Of a stretch of 64,000 nt of DNA, positions 25,575 to 35,450 are shown piece after piece. Made by a program: the position numbers and the translations under genes. The notes beneath the pieces were generated by a model that worked only from the letters and a program-made list of their open reading frames with translations, searched no databases and was not told the DNA's origin. Within the stretch, counting starts at the first letter, position 1. The number at the start of each line of letters is the position of its first letter. Origin of the DNA: Bordetella parapertussis (GTDB taxonomy: Bacteria; Pseudomonadota; Gammaproteobacteria; Burkholderiales; SG8-41); the NCBI GenBank assembly GCA_945885345.1, contig CAMCYP010000009.1, positions 1 to 64,000 of the forward strand, read 5' to 3'.

Positions 25575-26632
25575 TAGATCGCGACAGTCACGATGCGCCG
25601 TTCGTCGATGGATTGCAGGACTGCGTTGGTGACGGCTACGGTGTGGAGGCTGTCTTCGCCATCCGGCAGCAGGCTGCGCCCGCCACGGACATCGGTCTCG
25701 AAGGCACGCACCTGCAGATCATAGGCCGGGCTGACCGGGAAGCGTTCTTCGGTAGTGCCGGAAGCGTCACGGATGGTGATGACATGTTCTTTGGCGAAAC
25801 GCAGTGCCGAGGTGACCAGCGTGGCTTTTTCACCTTCGATCAGCAGGTTGTTTTCGGCGCTGGCGACTTCGCGCGTGGCCTTGGCCAGCGCGTGGCAGTC
25901 GCCTTCGAGGCGGCCGAGCACGGTCATGGTGTCGTCGGGCTTTTTGTCGCGGCGATCGGGGTGGGTGAATGCAGAGACCTCGACGAAGCGCTGGCCGCTG
26001 ACATACTGGATCAGGTCAAGCAGGTGCACGCCGACGTCGTACATCACGCCGCTTTGTTCAAAATCGTTGCGCCACGATACGCGAGAGCCCAGGCCGGAGG
26101 CACGTGCCAGCGAGATTTCCGCAAGCCGGCCGAGCCGGCCGGAGCTGACGATTTCGCGGGCGCGCACGATCGCCGCGTCGAGCCGGATCTGGTGTGCGAT
26201 GCGCAGCACCACGCCGGCATCGCGACAGACCTGGACCATCTCCCGCGCATGCGCGGTTTTCATCGCAAACGGTTTTTCGCAGAGGATGTGTTTGCCGGCG
26301 CGTGCCAGCGTCAGCACCGCGGCGTGGTGCATGGCATTGGGCAGGGCGATGTAGACGGCATCGACTTCAGGGTCTTTGGCCAGGCTGGCGAGATCGGGAT
26401 GCGCGCGCGCGACTTTGAATTTTTCGGCAAAGGCGCGGCTTTTCTCCGGCGTGCTGCCGAGGCAGGCGACGAGTTGCGAGCCGGGGCTTTTGATGATGCC
26501 CGGTGCGACAAAATCGGTGGCGACCCAACCGAGGCCGACGACGCCCCAGCGTACGGGTGATGATGTACTGCTCAAGGTATTGCTCCTCAGGGAAAGTCTG
26601 ATTTTAGAAGCGGGCGCAGCCTGTGGGCACAC
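25574..26632 (-). CDS. Gfo/Idh/MocA-family oxidoreductase
   Basis: RWGVVGLGWVATDFVAPGI, DAVYIALPNAMHHAAVLTLARAGKHILCEKPFAM. Confidence 0.92.
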   Translation of the reverse strand: MCPQAAPASKIRLSLRSNTLSSTSSPVRWGVVGLGWVATDFVAPGIIKSPGSQLVACLGSTPEKSRAFAEKFKVARAHPDLASLAKDPEVDAVYIALPNAMHHAAVLTLARAGKHILCEKPFAMKTAHAREMVQVCRDAGVVLRIAHQIRLDAAIVRAREIVSSGRLGRLAEISLARASGLGSRVSWRNDFEQSGVMYDVGVHLLDLIQYVSGQRFVEVSAFTHPDRRDKKPDDTMTVLGRLEGDCHALAKATREVASAENNLLIEGEKATLVTSALRFAKEHVITIRDASGTTEERFPVSPAYDLQVRAFETDVRGGRSLLPDGEDSLHTVAVTNAVLQSIDERRIVTVAI

Positions 26633-26638
26633 CGTTTT

Positions 26639-27913
26639 TTAGATGACGCCTTCCATGACCTGCACTTCAACCAGCGCGCCCGAAGCGACATTGCCCTGTT
26701 CGGTGGGCATGATGATGAAGCAGTTGGCTTCCGACATCGAGCGCAGGACGCCGGAACCCTGTTCACCGGTGACGCGCACACTGAGGTTGCCGGCGCTGTC
26801 GCGCGACAGGATGCCGCGCTGGAACTCGGTGCGGCCTGGCGCTTTTTTCAATACCGAGGTGCACGGAACTTTGAAGGTGGGCAGGGCTTCGATCGGGTCG
26901 CGGCCGGAGAGTTTCAGCAGCGCATCGCGCACGAACTGGTAGAAAGTCACCATCACCGATACCGGATTGCCGGGCAGGCCGAAGAAATGCGCGTTGCCGA
27001 TTTTGCCGTAGGCGAGGGGGCGGCCGGGTTTCATCGCGATTTTCCAGAACACGACCTCGCCCATTTTATTGAGCAGTTCTTTGACGAAATCGGCCTCACC
27101 GACCGATACGCCGCCGCTGGTAATCACCACGTCGGCCACCGCAGCGGCTTCACGGAATGCGGCTTCCAGCAGTTTCGGATCATCGCGGACTACGCCCATG
27201 TCGATGACTTCGCAGTTGAGCCGCGTCAGCATGCCGTGGAGGGTGTAACGGTTGCTGTCGTAAATCTGGCCTTCGCCCAGCGGAGAACCGACGGATACCA
27301 GTTCGTCGCCGGTGGAGAAAAACGCTACGCGCAGCTTGCGATAAACAGAAACCTCGGGGATGCCCAGCGAAGCGATCAGTCCGGTTTCGGCAGGGCGCAG
27401 CGGCTGGCCGCGACGCAGTGCCGGCTGGCCGCGTTGCAGATCTTCACCGGCGCGACGCAGGTGCTGGTTTTTTTTGTGGCCGCTGCCGATGGTGACTTGC
27501 CCATCCCTGGCTTCGGCGTGTTCCTGCATGACGATGGTGTCTGCACCTGCCGGCACCACGCCGCCGGTCATGATGCGTACCGCCTGGCCTGCGGCGAGCG
27601 CGCCCTTGAAAGGCACGCCGGCAAAAGAACTGCCGGCAACTTTCAGCGTGACCTGCCCCTCGGCTTTCAAGTCGGAAAAACGTACCGCATAACCGTCCAT
27701 CGCCGAGTTGTCATGCGAGGGAACATCGACCGGGGAGATGACATCTTCGGCGAGTACGCGACCCAGCGCCGCACGCACCGCCACACGCTCAATGGTGGCG
27801 ACGGGTGACAAAAATCGTGCGATGACTTCCCGCGCCTTGGGCACGGGCATGGAGTTCGGATCGTAATCGTCGGCGCAGGAGAGTTCACGCAACGTCGGGT
27901 TGGCGGTGTTCAT
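26639..27913 (-). CDS. moeA: Molybdopterin molybdotransferase
   Basis: DVPSHDNSAMDGYAVR, GGVVPAGADTIVMQEHAE, TSGGVSVGEADFVKELLNKMG, FFGLPGNPVSVMVTF. Confidence 0.95.
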   Translation of the reverse strand: MNTANPTLRELSCADDYDPNSMPVPKAREVIARFLSPVATIERVAVRAALGRVLAEDVISPVDVPSHDNSAMDGYAVRFSDLKAEGQVTLKVAGSSFAGVPFKGALAAGQAVRIMTGGVVPAGADTIVMQEHAEARDGQVTIGSGHKKNQHLRRAGEDLQRGQPALRRGQPLRPAETGLIASLGIPEVSVYRKLRVAFFSTGDELVSVGSPLGEGQIYDSNRYTLHGMLTRLNCEVIDMGVVRDDPKLLEAAFREAAAVADVVITSGGVSVGEADFVKELLNKMGEVVFWKIAMKPGRPLAYGKIGNAHFFGLPGNPVSVMVTFYQFVRDALLKLSGRDPIEALPTFKVPCTSVLKKAPGRTEFQRGILSRDSAGNLSVRVTGEQGSGVLRSMSEANCFIIMPTEQGNVASGALVEVQVMEGVI

Positions 27914-27972
27914 GGATGGATCCTCGACAGCAGGGTGCAGGAAGCCTGAATTTTATCAGGCAGGATGCCGGC

Positions 27973-29031
27973 TTATTCGAGCAATTCCGTGGCAGGCACC
28001 CATTCCAGCGTGCCGCCGGCCTTGTAGCCGGCCAGGTTGGAGACCATTTTTCTGAATGCCGGCTGTTCAAGGTGGGCGAGCAGGGCGCGCAAGCGCGGTT
28101 GACGCAATATGGCCGAACGAGCGGCCAGATAGTAGTGCTCCTTGACCAGCGGCACAAAAGCCAGGCCTTGTTCTTTAGCTGCGGCTTCGATGCCGAAGCC
28201 GGCATCAGCCATGCCGCTGGCCACAGTGGCAGCGACTGCGGCATGGGTGAATTCTTCATGGGCGTAGCCATGGATGGCGCCGGGCCGCAGTCCGCGGTCG
28301 GCCAGCAGAAAATCAAAACACAGGCGCGTACCGGAGCCCGGCTGCCGGTTGACGAAGCGCACGCCCTTGCGTGCGAGATCGGCAATGGTCACCAGTTTTT
28401 TCGGATTGCCGGGCGCCACCATCAGACCCTGGGTGCGATCAAACAGATTCGTAATCAGCAGCGACTTCATGCGCAGCCACGGTCGCAATTGCGCCACCAG
28501 CGCACTGGCACCCGGCATCACCGGCAGGTGGAATCCGGCGATGTCGCATTGTTTGCGGCGCAGCGCGGCCAGGCAATCGAGGCTGCCCTGGAAATGCAAT
28601 TCCAGCGTGAAATCCTTGTCGCTCTGCAGCAAATCGCGCAAGCGCGCCAGGGCGAGGTCATGGCTGGCATGCACGACCACCGTTTTTGCCGGGCCTGTGG
28701 TTTGTGTTGTTTCCAATGCGGCCAGCAAGCGGGCCTCGGCCTCGCGGATGCCGGCGGCCAGCGGACCGCTGGCATCGACCAGCCCGGCCAGCAGGCGCTC
28801 TGCCAGGGGAGACAGCCGGGTACCTTTGCCTTGTTGTGGCACAACCAGCGATTCGCCCAGTTCATTACCCGCCGCTTCCAGTAATCCCCAGGCATGGCGA
28901 TAGGAGAGTCCGGTGGTTTTTGCCGCGGCCTGCAGATTGCCGGTGCGGGCAATCGATTCCAGCAACATGACCAACCGGGGCTCCATGGTGAGGCCTTCAA
29001 TGGTCCAGCGTACTTCCCCGGAAATCTTCAT
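27973..29031 (-). CDS. ModE-like winged-helix regulator fused to a substrate-binding-protein-like domain
   Basis: RLVMLLESIARTGNLQAAAKTTGLSYRHAWGLLEAAGNELGESLV HTH; C-terminal LPVMPGASALVAQLRPWLRMKSL...GSGTRLCFDFLLADRGL. Divergent from the tup genes. Confidence 0.87.
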   Translation of the reverse strand: MKISGEVRWTIEGLTMEPRLVMLLESIARTGNLQAAAKTTGLSYRHAWGLLEAAGNELGESLVVPQQGKGTRLSPLAERLLAGLVDASGPLAAGIREAEARLLAALETTQTTGPAKTVVVHASHDLALARLRDLLQSDKDFTLELHFQGSLDCLAALRRKQCDIAGFHLPVMPGASALVAQLRPWLRMKSLLITNLFDRTQGLMVAPGNPKKLVTIADLARKGVRFVNRQPGSGTRLCFDFLLADRGLRPGAIHGYAHEEFTHAAVAATVASGMADAGFGIEAAAKEQGLAFVPLVKEHYYLAARSAILRQPRLRALLAHLEQPAFRKMVSNLAGYKAGGTLEWVPATELLE

Positions 29032-29110
29032 AGTTATGTCGTAAATTGCATATTGCGGTGTTTTTTTATATCAATAAAATCAATATCTTTCAAGTATTGC
29101 TAAAAATTAC

Positions 29111-29815
29111 ATGAATAGTCTGGGGGAAGCATTTTCGGCAGCCTGGCAGTTGATCGCCGGCATCGATGCGGAGCTGGCGCAGGTGGTCGGACTGAGCCTG
29201 CAGGTCAGCCTGACCGCCGTGGCGATCTCGACCCTGATCGGCCTGCCAGTCGGCGCGATGATTGCTGTGGAGCGCTTTCGTGGCCGGCAAGCCCTGAGTG
29301 TGTTGCTCAATGCCTTGATGGGATTACCGCCGGTGGTGGTGGGGCTGCTGGTGTACCTGCTGCTGTCACGCGCGGGACCGCTGGGCAGCCTTGGCATCCT
29401 GTTTACGCCAACGGCGATGGTCATCGCACAGGCTGTGCTGATTACGCCGATCATTGCCGCGCTGTCGCGCCAGACCATCGAAGACGCCTGGCGCGAATAT
29501 GAAGAACAGCTGCGCTCACTGGGCGCGCGACGCATTGCGGCGGGCATGACGCTGATCTGGGATACGCGATTTTCGCTGCTGACCATCGTGCTCGCCGGTT
29601 TTGGCCGCGCCGCGGCGGAAGTCGGTGCAGTGATGATCGTCGGCGGCAACATCGACGGCGTGACACGGGTGATGACCACGGCCATCGCGCTGGAAACCAG
29701 CAAGGGTGACCTGCCGCTGGCACTGGGACTGGGCATTGTGCTGATCATGCTGGTGATCGTGTTGAACGCGCTGGCGGCGGTCATCCGGGAGATGGCGCTG
29801 CGGCGCTACGGCTGA
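29111..29815 (+). CDS. tupB: Tungstate ABC transporter permease
   Basis: ABC permease: EYEEQLRSLGARRIAAGMTLIWDTRFSLLTIVLAGFGRAAAEVGAVMIVGGNI; followed by tupC and tupA. Confidence 0.88.
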   Translation: MNSLGEAFSAAWQLIAGIDAELAQVVGLSLQVSLTAVAISTLIGLPVGAMIAVERFRGRQALSVLLNALMGLPPVVVGLLVYLLLSRAGPLGSLGILFTPTAMVIAQAVLITPIIAALSRQTIEDAWREYEEQLRSLGARRIAAGMTLIWDTRFSLLTIVLAGFGRAAAEVGAVMIVGGNIDGVTRVMTTAIALETSKGDLPLALGLGIVLIMLVIVLNALAAVIREMALRRYG

Positions 29816-29818
29816 ACC

Positions 29819-30535
29819 ATGCTGCCCCTCGAGTTGCATGAACTGACTTTTACCGCAGGCAATGCCGAGATCATCCGCGGCATTTCGGCGCGTATCGAGG
29901 CCGGTCCGCGCAGCGTGATCCTCGGACCCAATGGTGCCGGCAAAAGCGTGTTGATGCGCTTGTGCCACGGCCTGCTGACGCCCAGCAGCGGCAGCATTGT
30001 CTGGCAGGGTGCCATGAATGGTGGCAAAAGCGTTGATGTGCGCCGCCATCAGGCGATGGTGTTCCAGCGCCCGGTGATGCTGCGTCGTTCGGCACTGGCC
30101 AACGTGATGTACGGTTTGAAGCTGGCCGGTAAATCGCGCAGCCAGTCCGAGTTGCGTGCCATGGATGTGCTGGAAGTGGTCGGACTTGCACAACATGCAG
30201 CACGGCCGGCGCGGGTGCTGTCGGGCGGCGAGCAGCAGCGCCTGGCGCTGGCACGCGCCTGGGCCCTGGGGCCGGATGTGCTGTTCCTTGATGAACCGAC
30301 CGCCAACCTGGATCCGTCATCGACGCAGGACATCGAGAACATCATCAATGCGATCCACGCGTCGGGCACCAAAATCATCATGACCACGCACAACCTTGGC
30401 CAGGCGCGACGGCTGGGCGACGAAATCCTGTTTATCAGCAACGGCCGTTTGATGGAGCAGACGCCCATCGACCGGTTTTTCAGGGAACCCGCTTCAAGTG
30501 AGGCGGCGAATTTCATCAAAGGAGAAATGCCATGA
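29819..30535 (+). CDS. tupC: Tungstate ABC transporter ATPase
   Basis: ILGPNGAGKSVLM, LSGGEQQRLALARAW, LFLDEPTANLD. Confidence 0.88.
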   Translation: MLPLELHELTFTAGNAEIIRGISARIEAGPRSVILGPNGAGKSVLMRLCHGLLTPSSGSIVWQGAMNGGKSVDVRRHQAMVFQRPVMLRRSALANVMYGLKLAGKSRSQSELRAMDVLEVVGLAQHAARPARVLSGGEQQRLALARAWALGPDVLFLDEPTANLDPSSTQDIENIINAIHASGTKIIMTTHNLGQARRLGDEILFISNGRLMEQTPIDRFFREPASSEAANFIKGEMP

Positions 30536-31356
30536 AAACACTACGAAGGGCAGTGCTGGCGCTGACCTTGCTGGGGTTGATGCAGGTGCCGGTGGTCCAT
30601 GCGCAGCAGAAATTCATCACTGTGGCTTCCACCACCTCGACCGAGCAGTCGGGGCTGTTCAAGCACATGCTGCCGGTGTTCGAGAAAAAAACCGGCATCC
30701 AGGTGCGCGTGGTGGCGCAGGGCACCGGCCAGGCGCTGGACATGGGGCGTCGCGGTGATGCCGATGTGGTATTTGTGCATGACAAGGTGGCCGAAGAGAA
30801 ATTCATGGCTGAGGGTTTCGGCGTGCAGCGTTTCGAGGTGATGTACAACGATTTCGTGCTGGTCGGGCCGAAGGCCGATCCCGCGAAAATCGCCGGAGGG
30901 AAGAACATCATCGAAGCGTACAAAAAAATTGCCGCAAGCAAGGCCCCGTTTGCGTCACGCGGTGACAAGAGCGGCACCCATGCAGCAGAACTGCGCCTGT
31001 GGAAGATTGCCGGCATCGATCCGCAGACGGGGAAAGGCGGTTGGTACCGCGAAACCGGCTCCGGCATGGGGCCCACGCTGAACACGGCTTCCGCCATGAA
31101 TGCCTATGCCTTCACCGACCGCGGCACCTGGCTGTCGTTCAAGAATCGCGGTGATCTGGTGATTGTGGTCGAGGGCGATCAGCAATTGTTCAACCAGTAC
31201 GGCGTCATGCTGGTCAACCCGGCGAAATATCCGCATGTCAAAAAAGAACTGGGCCAGGCCTTTGTCGACTGGGTGATTTCCGCGGAAGGCCAGAAGGTCA
31301 TCGCTGATTACAAGATCGGTGCTGACCAGCTGTTTTTCCCCAACGCCAAACGTTGA
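30532..31356 (+). CDS. tupA: Tungstate ABC transporter substrate-binding protein
   Basis: Signal peptide then FITVASTTSTEQSGLFKHMLPVFEKKTGIQVRVVAQGTGQALDMGRRGDADVVFVHD; TTST motif typical of TupA. Confidence 0.9.
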   Translation: MKTLRRAVLALTLLGLMQVPVVHAQQKFITVASTTSTEQSGLFKHMLPVFEKKTGIQVRVVAQGTGQALDMGRRGDADVVFVHDKVAEEKFMAEGFGVQRFEVMYNDFVLVGPKADPAKIAGGKNIIEAYKKIAASKAPFASRGDKSGTHAAELRLWKIAGIDPQTGKGGWYRETGSGMGPTLNTASAMNAYAFTDRGTWLSFKNRGDLVIVVEGDQQLFNQYGVMLVNPAKYPHVKKELGQAFVDWVISAEGQKVIADYKIGADQLFFPNAKR

Positions 31357-31405
31357 TCGCCGCATGTCGCCATCACCGGCCGGGCATGCGTTAGCATGAC
31401 GGCTG

Positions 31406-32617
31406 GTGGAGGAGGGATTCATGGCTGACACAAGTAGAGCCGGCGAAACCAGCGGCACCAGCAATACTCATTCGCAGCCGGCTGCATCAGGGTTGCGTTT
31501 CGACAGCCGCGAATGGTCCGGCGCTTTCGGCGATCTCGGTACCCTGGTGCCGTTCCTGCTGGCCTATGTCACGGTAGTCGGTGTTGCGCCGGCGGGCATG
31601 CTGCTCGGCTTTGGCGCAGCCCTCGTCGCCACCGGACTGTATTACCGCACGCCGATGGCAGTACAGCCGATGAAAGCCATAGGCGCGGTATCGATTGCAG
31701 GCGCTGCGCAGTCGGCAACGGTGACACCTGAAGCCATCGCCGTGGCCACGCTGGCAACGGGCGTGATCTGGTTGGTGCTCGGCATGACCGGTACCGCGGA
31801 GCGGGTGCTGCGCTGGATCGGCCGTCCGGTCATCATCGGCATCACGCTGGGCCTGGGCCTGGCCTTCATGCTGCAGGGCACGCAGATGATGGCGACGGCA
31901 GTCTGGTTTTCTGCCCCCTTACTGCTGGTGACCATCCTGTTGCTGGCGCGCAAGGCCATTTTTGCGATGGTGCTGATCCTTGTCAGCGGTGTCGTTTGGG
32001 CGCTGATCAATGACCCGGCCATGTTCAATGTAATTGCTGCTACAAGGCCAGGGTTTGTGGCGCCAGCATGGCCATTTGCTGATCTGTCATGGACGGCGGT
32101 GTTTACCGGCATTGTGCTGTTGGCCTTGCCGCAGGTGCCGCTGACGCTGGGTAATGCAGTGCTGGCACCGGTGGAATTCAATAACAAGGAGTTTCCGGAT
32201 CGCCCGATGACAGAACGGCGGGCCGCCGTATCGACCGGCATCATCAACACGCTGGGCAGTTGCATCGGCGCGGTGCCGATGTGCCACGGTGCCGGCGGCA
32301 TGGCGGCGCAGGTCAGTTTTGGCGCTCGCAGTGGTGGCGCACCGGTGATTCTCGGATTAATACTGATTGTGCTGGCGCTGGGTTTCAGCGATTCACTGGC
32401 GGTGCTGCTGCGCCTGTTTCCGCTACCCGCGCTGGGCGTGATGCTGTTTCTCGCAGGCCTGCAACTGGCGCTGGGGTCCTGCGATTTTGCCCGCGACAAG
32501 GGCGAACGTTTCGTCACGCTGGGCACAGCTGCGCTGGCGATCTGGAATGTCGGCATCGCTTTCCTGTTCGGCATCCTGTTTTTGTACATCGCGCGCCGCG
32601 GCTGGCTGCGGCTCTGA
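31406..32617 (+). CDS. MOT1-like sulfate/molybdate permease
   Basis: EWSGAFGDLGTLVPFLLAYVTVVG, YYRTPMAVQPMKAIGAVSIA, LPQVPLTLGNAVLAP. Confidence 0.85.
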   Translation: MEEGFMADTSRAGETSGTSNTHSQPAASGLRFDSREWSGAFGDLGTLVPFLLAYVTVVGVAPAGMLLGFGAALVATGLYYRTPMAVQPMKAIGAVSIAGAAQSATVTPEAIAVATLATGVIWLVLGMTGTAERVLRWIGRPVIIGITLGLGLAFMLQGTQMMATAVWFSAPLLLVTILLLARKAIFAMVLILVSGVVWALINDPAMFNVIAATRPGFVAPAWPFADLSWTAVFTGIVLLALPQVPLTLGNAVLAPVEFNNKEFPDRPMTERRAAVSTGIINTLGSCIGAVPMCHGAGGMAAQVSFGARSGGAPVILGLILIVLALGFSDSLAVLLRLFPLPALGVMLFLAGLQLALGSCDFARDKGERFVTLGTAALAIWNVGIAFLFGILFLYIARRGWLRL

Positions 32618-32742
32618 GCGATGAAGCACGCTTTTGCCTGCGTGCTGTATCCTGACGCCTTTCCCGGACACCGGTTCTTCATCGTGCGCGACTGCCACGG
32701 ACTTGTTTCTTTTCGGGTGTTGAGCCCGATTCCTTCACTGCA

Positions 32743-33756
32743 ATGACCGCACGGCAGGCATCGTTGCTGCTGGCCGCGCTCGCCAGTCTTGCTGGTGTCG
32801 TCATGATTGCCTTTTCGGTCGGTCGTTATCCCATCGCCTTTCCGGACCTGCTGCGCGTGGTGTGGAGCTGGCTGGGCGGCGCGCCGCACGGTCTCGACCC
32901 AACCATCGAAACCGTGGTGCTGGAAATTCGCGGTCCACGAGTGATCGCGGCATTGCTGGTTGGTGCGTCGCTGGCCGCCGCCGGTGCCGCGTACCAGAAT
33001 CTGTTTCGCAATCCGCTGGTATCGCCCGACATTCTCGGCGTGTCGGCTGGCGCCGCAGTGGGCGCGGTGCTGGGCATTTTCCTGTCGCTGGGCATCGTCG
33101 CCATTCAGTCCATGGCGCTGGCCGGCGGCCTGGCTGCCGTTGCCCTGGTTTACGTGGTGGCGCGTGCTGTGCGCGGCCACGATCCACTGCTGGTGCTGGT
33201 GCTGGCCGGCGTGGTGCTGGGCTCGCTGCTGGGTGCTTTTGTCGCACTGATGAAATATCTTGCCGATCCCTACAACCAGTTGCCGGCGATCACGTTCTGG
33301 TTACTGGGAAGTCTGGCGTCGGTGGATCCGCGCGACCTGTGGGTTGCCGGGCCGTTGATGCTGGCCGGACTGCTGCCGCTGTGGCTGCTGCGCTGGCGCA
33401 TCAACATCCTGTCGCTGGATGATGAGGAGGCGCGGGCACTGGGTGTGAATACCGGACGTATCCGCCTGATGGTGATTGTCGGCGCCACGCTGATGACTTC
33501 GGCTGCGGTGGCGATTTCCGGCGTCATCGGCTGGATCGGTCTGGTGATTCCGCATTTCGCACGCTTGATCACCGGACCGGATTTTTCGCGCCTGTTGCCG
33601 GTGTCGGTGCTGCTGGGCGCGGGTTTCCTGGTCGTGGTGGACACGCTGGCGCGCAGCATCGCCAACATTGAAGTGCCGCTGGGCGTATTGACCGCCTTCA
33701 TCGGCACGCCGCTGTTCCTGTGGCAGTTGGCGACCGCGCGACGGGGGTGGCGATGA
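32743..33756 (+). CDS. FecCD-family ABC permease, possible MolB-type
   Basis: VVLEIRGPRVIAALLVGASLAAAGAAYQNLFRNPLVSPDILGVSAGAAVGAVLGIFL, GVIGWIGLVIPHFARLITGPD. Confidence 0.88.
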   Translation: MTARQASLLLAALASLAGVVMIAFSVGRYPIAFPDLLRVVWSWLGGAPHGLDPTIETVVLEIRGPRVIAALLVGASLAAAGAAYQNLFRNPLVSPDILGVSAGAAVGAVLGIFLSLGIVAIQSMALAGGLAAVALVYVVARAVRGHDPLLVLVLAGVVLGSLLGAFVALMKYLADPYNQLPAITFWLLGSLASVDPRDLWVAGPLMLAGLLPLWLLRWRINILSLDDEEARALGVNTGRIRLMVIVGATLMTSAAVAISGVIGWIGLVIPHFARLITGPDFSRLLPVSVLLGAGFLVVVDTLARSIANIEVPLGVLTAFIGTPLFLWQLATARRGWR

Positions 33757-33766
33757 GCGGTCTGCA

Positions 33767-34564
33767 ATGAGGCTCGCGGCGCAGAATCTCGGCTTCGGAT
33801 ACCGCGACCGTCGCGTCGGCAGTGATGTCACGCTGGAACTGGCCTCTGGTGAAGTGCTGTGCCTGCTCGGCCCCAACGGCAGCGGCAAGACTACGCTGTT
33901 CAAGACGCTGCTCGGATTGCTGCCGTCGCAACAGGGTGCCGTGCTGATCGACGGCAGTGATGCGCGTACGATGACGCGCAACGCCATTGCGCGACAGATC
34001 AGTTATGTGCCGCAGGCGCATGGCGCATTTTTCCCCTACACCGTTCGTGAAACCGTGCTGATGGGGCGCACCGCGCATCTGGGTTTGTTCTCCGCGCCGT
34101 CCGCGCGTGATCATGCGGCAACTGCGGCGGCCATTGAGCGCATGGGTATCACGCACCTCGCCGATGCGATTTACACGCAGATTTCCGGCGGCGAACGGCA
34201 ACTGGCGCTGATCGCGCGCGCACTGGCGCAGGAAGCGCAGATGGTGATCATGGATGAGCCGACAGCGAACCTCGATTTTGGCAACCAAGTGCGCGTGCTG
34301 GAGCGTATCCGCGCGCTGGGCGACGAGGGCATAGGTGTACTGCTGTCTACGCATGACCCGGATCACGCATTTCTGTGTGCGGATCGGGTTGCGCTGATCC
34401 ATGACGGTGCGATGCTCGGTATTGGCCCCCCTGAAGAACTGCTGACCCCGGATAATCTGCAACGTTTATATGGTGTGGCGACGCAACTTGTTGATATTGA
34501 AACTGACCAAGGTATGCGGCGTGTCTGCATCCCGAGCCTGGGAGTCCGCGGTCTGGCTGCGTAG
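33767..34564 (+). CDS. ABC ATPase partner of the FecCD-family permease, possible MolC-type
   Basis: LLGPNGSGKTTLFKTLLGLL, ISGGERQLALIARALAQEAQMVIMDEPTANLDF. Confidence 0.88.
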   Translation: MRLAAQNLGFGYRDRRVGSDVTLELASGEVLCLLGPNGSGKTTLFKTLLGLLPSQQGAVLIDGSDARTMTRNAIARQISYVPQAHGAFFPYTVRETVLMGRTAHLGLFSAPSARDHAATAAAIERMGITHLADAIYTQISGGERQLALIARALAQEAQMVIMDEPTANLDFGNQVRVLERIRALGDEGIGVLLSTHDPDHAFLCADRVALIHDGAMLGIGPPEELLTPDNLQRLYGVATQLVDIETDQGMRRVCIPSLGVRGLAA

Positions 34565-34615
34565 TAGTGCTTTGCATCAGTTGTGCGTTGATGCTCAACC
34601 CTAGAGGAGCGGAAT

Positions 34616-35362
34616 ATGTCTCAATCCGAGCGAAAAGCGCTTCACAGGAATTCCAATGCCTGGAATGCCTTGGTTATTTCCACCGCCATTCTTTTTGCCG
34701 TGGCGTGCTTTATGTTTGCCTCAAGGTCAGAAGCGGAGCAGGTTCGAATGACACCGATCCCCACCCTGGACAGTCCTGCTTCGGCAAATGCGACATCAGA
34801 GGTTGCCGTGCTCGCCGGCGGTTGCTTCTGGGGCGTGCAGGGTGTTTTTCAACATGTAAAGGGTGTGTCCAGTGCTGTTTCAGGCTATGCGGGTGGAAGC
34901 AAGGAAGACGCGAAATATGAAAGGATTGGCAGTGGAACGACCGGTCACGCGGAGTCCGTGCGCGTGACATTCAATCCGCGCGAAATCAGCTACGGTCGGC
35001 TGTTGCAGATTTATTTCTCTGTGGCCCATGATCCTACGGAGATCAATCGCCAGGGGCCGGATACCGGCACACAGTATCGTTCAGCCATTTTCCCGGTCAA
35101 TCCGGAACAGGCAAAAATTGCTCAGGCGTATATCGACCAACTGAACAAGGCCCGTGTTTACAGTGCGCCGATTGCCACCAAAATTGAGTCCGACCGCACT
35201 TTCTACGCGGCGGAAAGTTACCACCAGGATTTTTTAAGCAGAAACCCCAGGCATCCCTACATTGTGATCAATGACTTGCCAAAAATTGATTATCTGAAAA
35301 AGATGTTCCCGGCCGTATATCAGGTGACCCCGGTTCTCGTGGCTGATATGAAAAAGAAATAG
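34616..35362 (+). CDS. msrA: Peptide-methionine (S)-S-oxide reductase with N-terminal membrane/signal segment
   Basis: VISTAILFAVACFMFASRSEA then VAVLAGGCFWGVQGVFQHVKGVSSAVSGYAGG. Confidence 0.92.
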   Translation: MSQSERKALHRNSNAWNALVISTAILFAVACFMFASRSEAEQVRMTPIPTLDSPASANATSEVAVLAGGCFWGVQGVFQHVKGVSSAVSGYAGGSKEDAKYERIGSGTTGHAESVRVTFNPREISYGRLLQIYFSVAHDPTEINRQGPDTGTQYRSAIFPVNPEQAKIAQAYIDQLNKARVYSAPIATKIESDRTFYAAESYHQDFLSRNPRHPYIVINDLPKIDYLKKMFPAVYQVTPVLVADMKKK

Positions 35363-35450
35363 TTGGGTAATTCGGATCGGGTCGATGCACTGAAAAAAAA
35401 CGGCGATAGCAGGTCATTTTTGGTTCGGAGGGATACAGTAAAATCGCAGG

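Noticed and set aside
29028-29060. Degenerate ModE-like site (gttatgtcgtaaattgcatatt) upstream of tupB
   Set aside because: Half-sites do not match as a palindrome; too weak to list as a feature.
31642-33180. 512-aa reverse ORF spanning the MOT1-like and FecCD-type genes
   Set aside because: Overlaps two well-supported plus-strand transporters; low-information translation.
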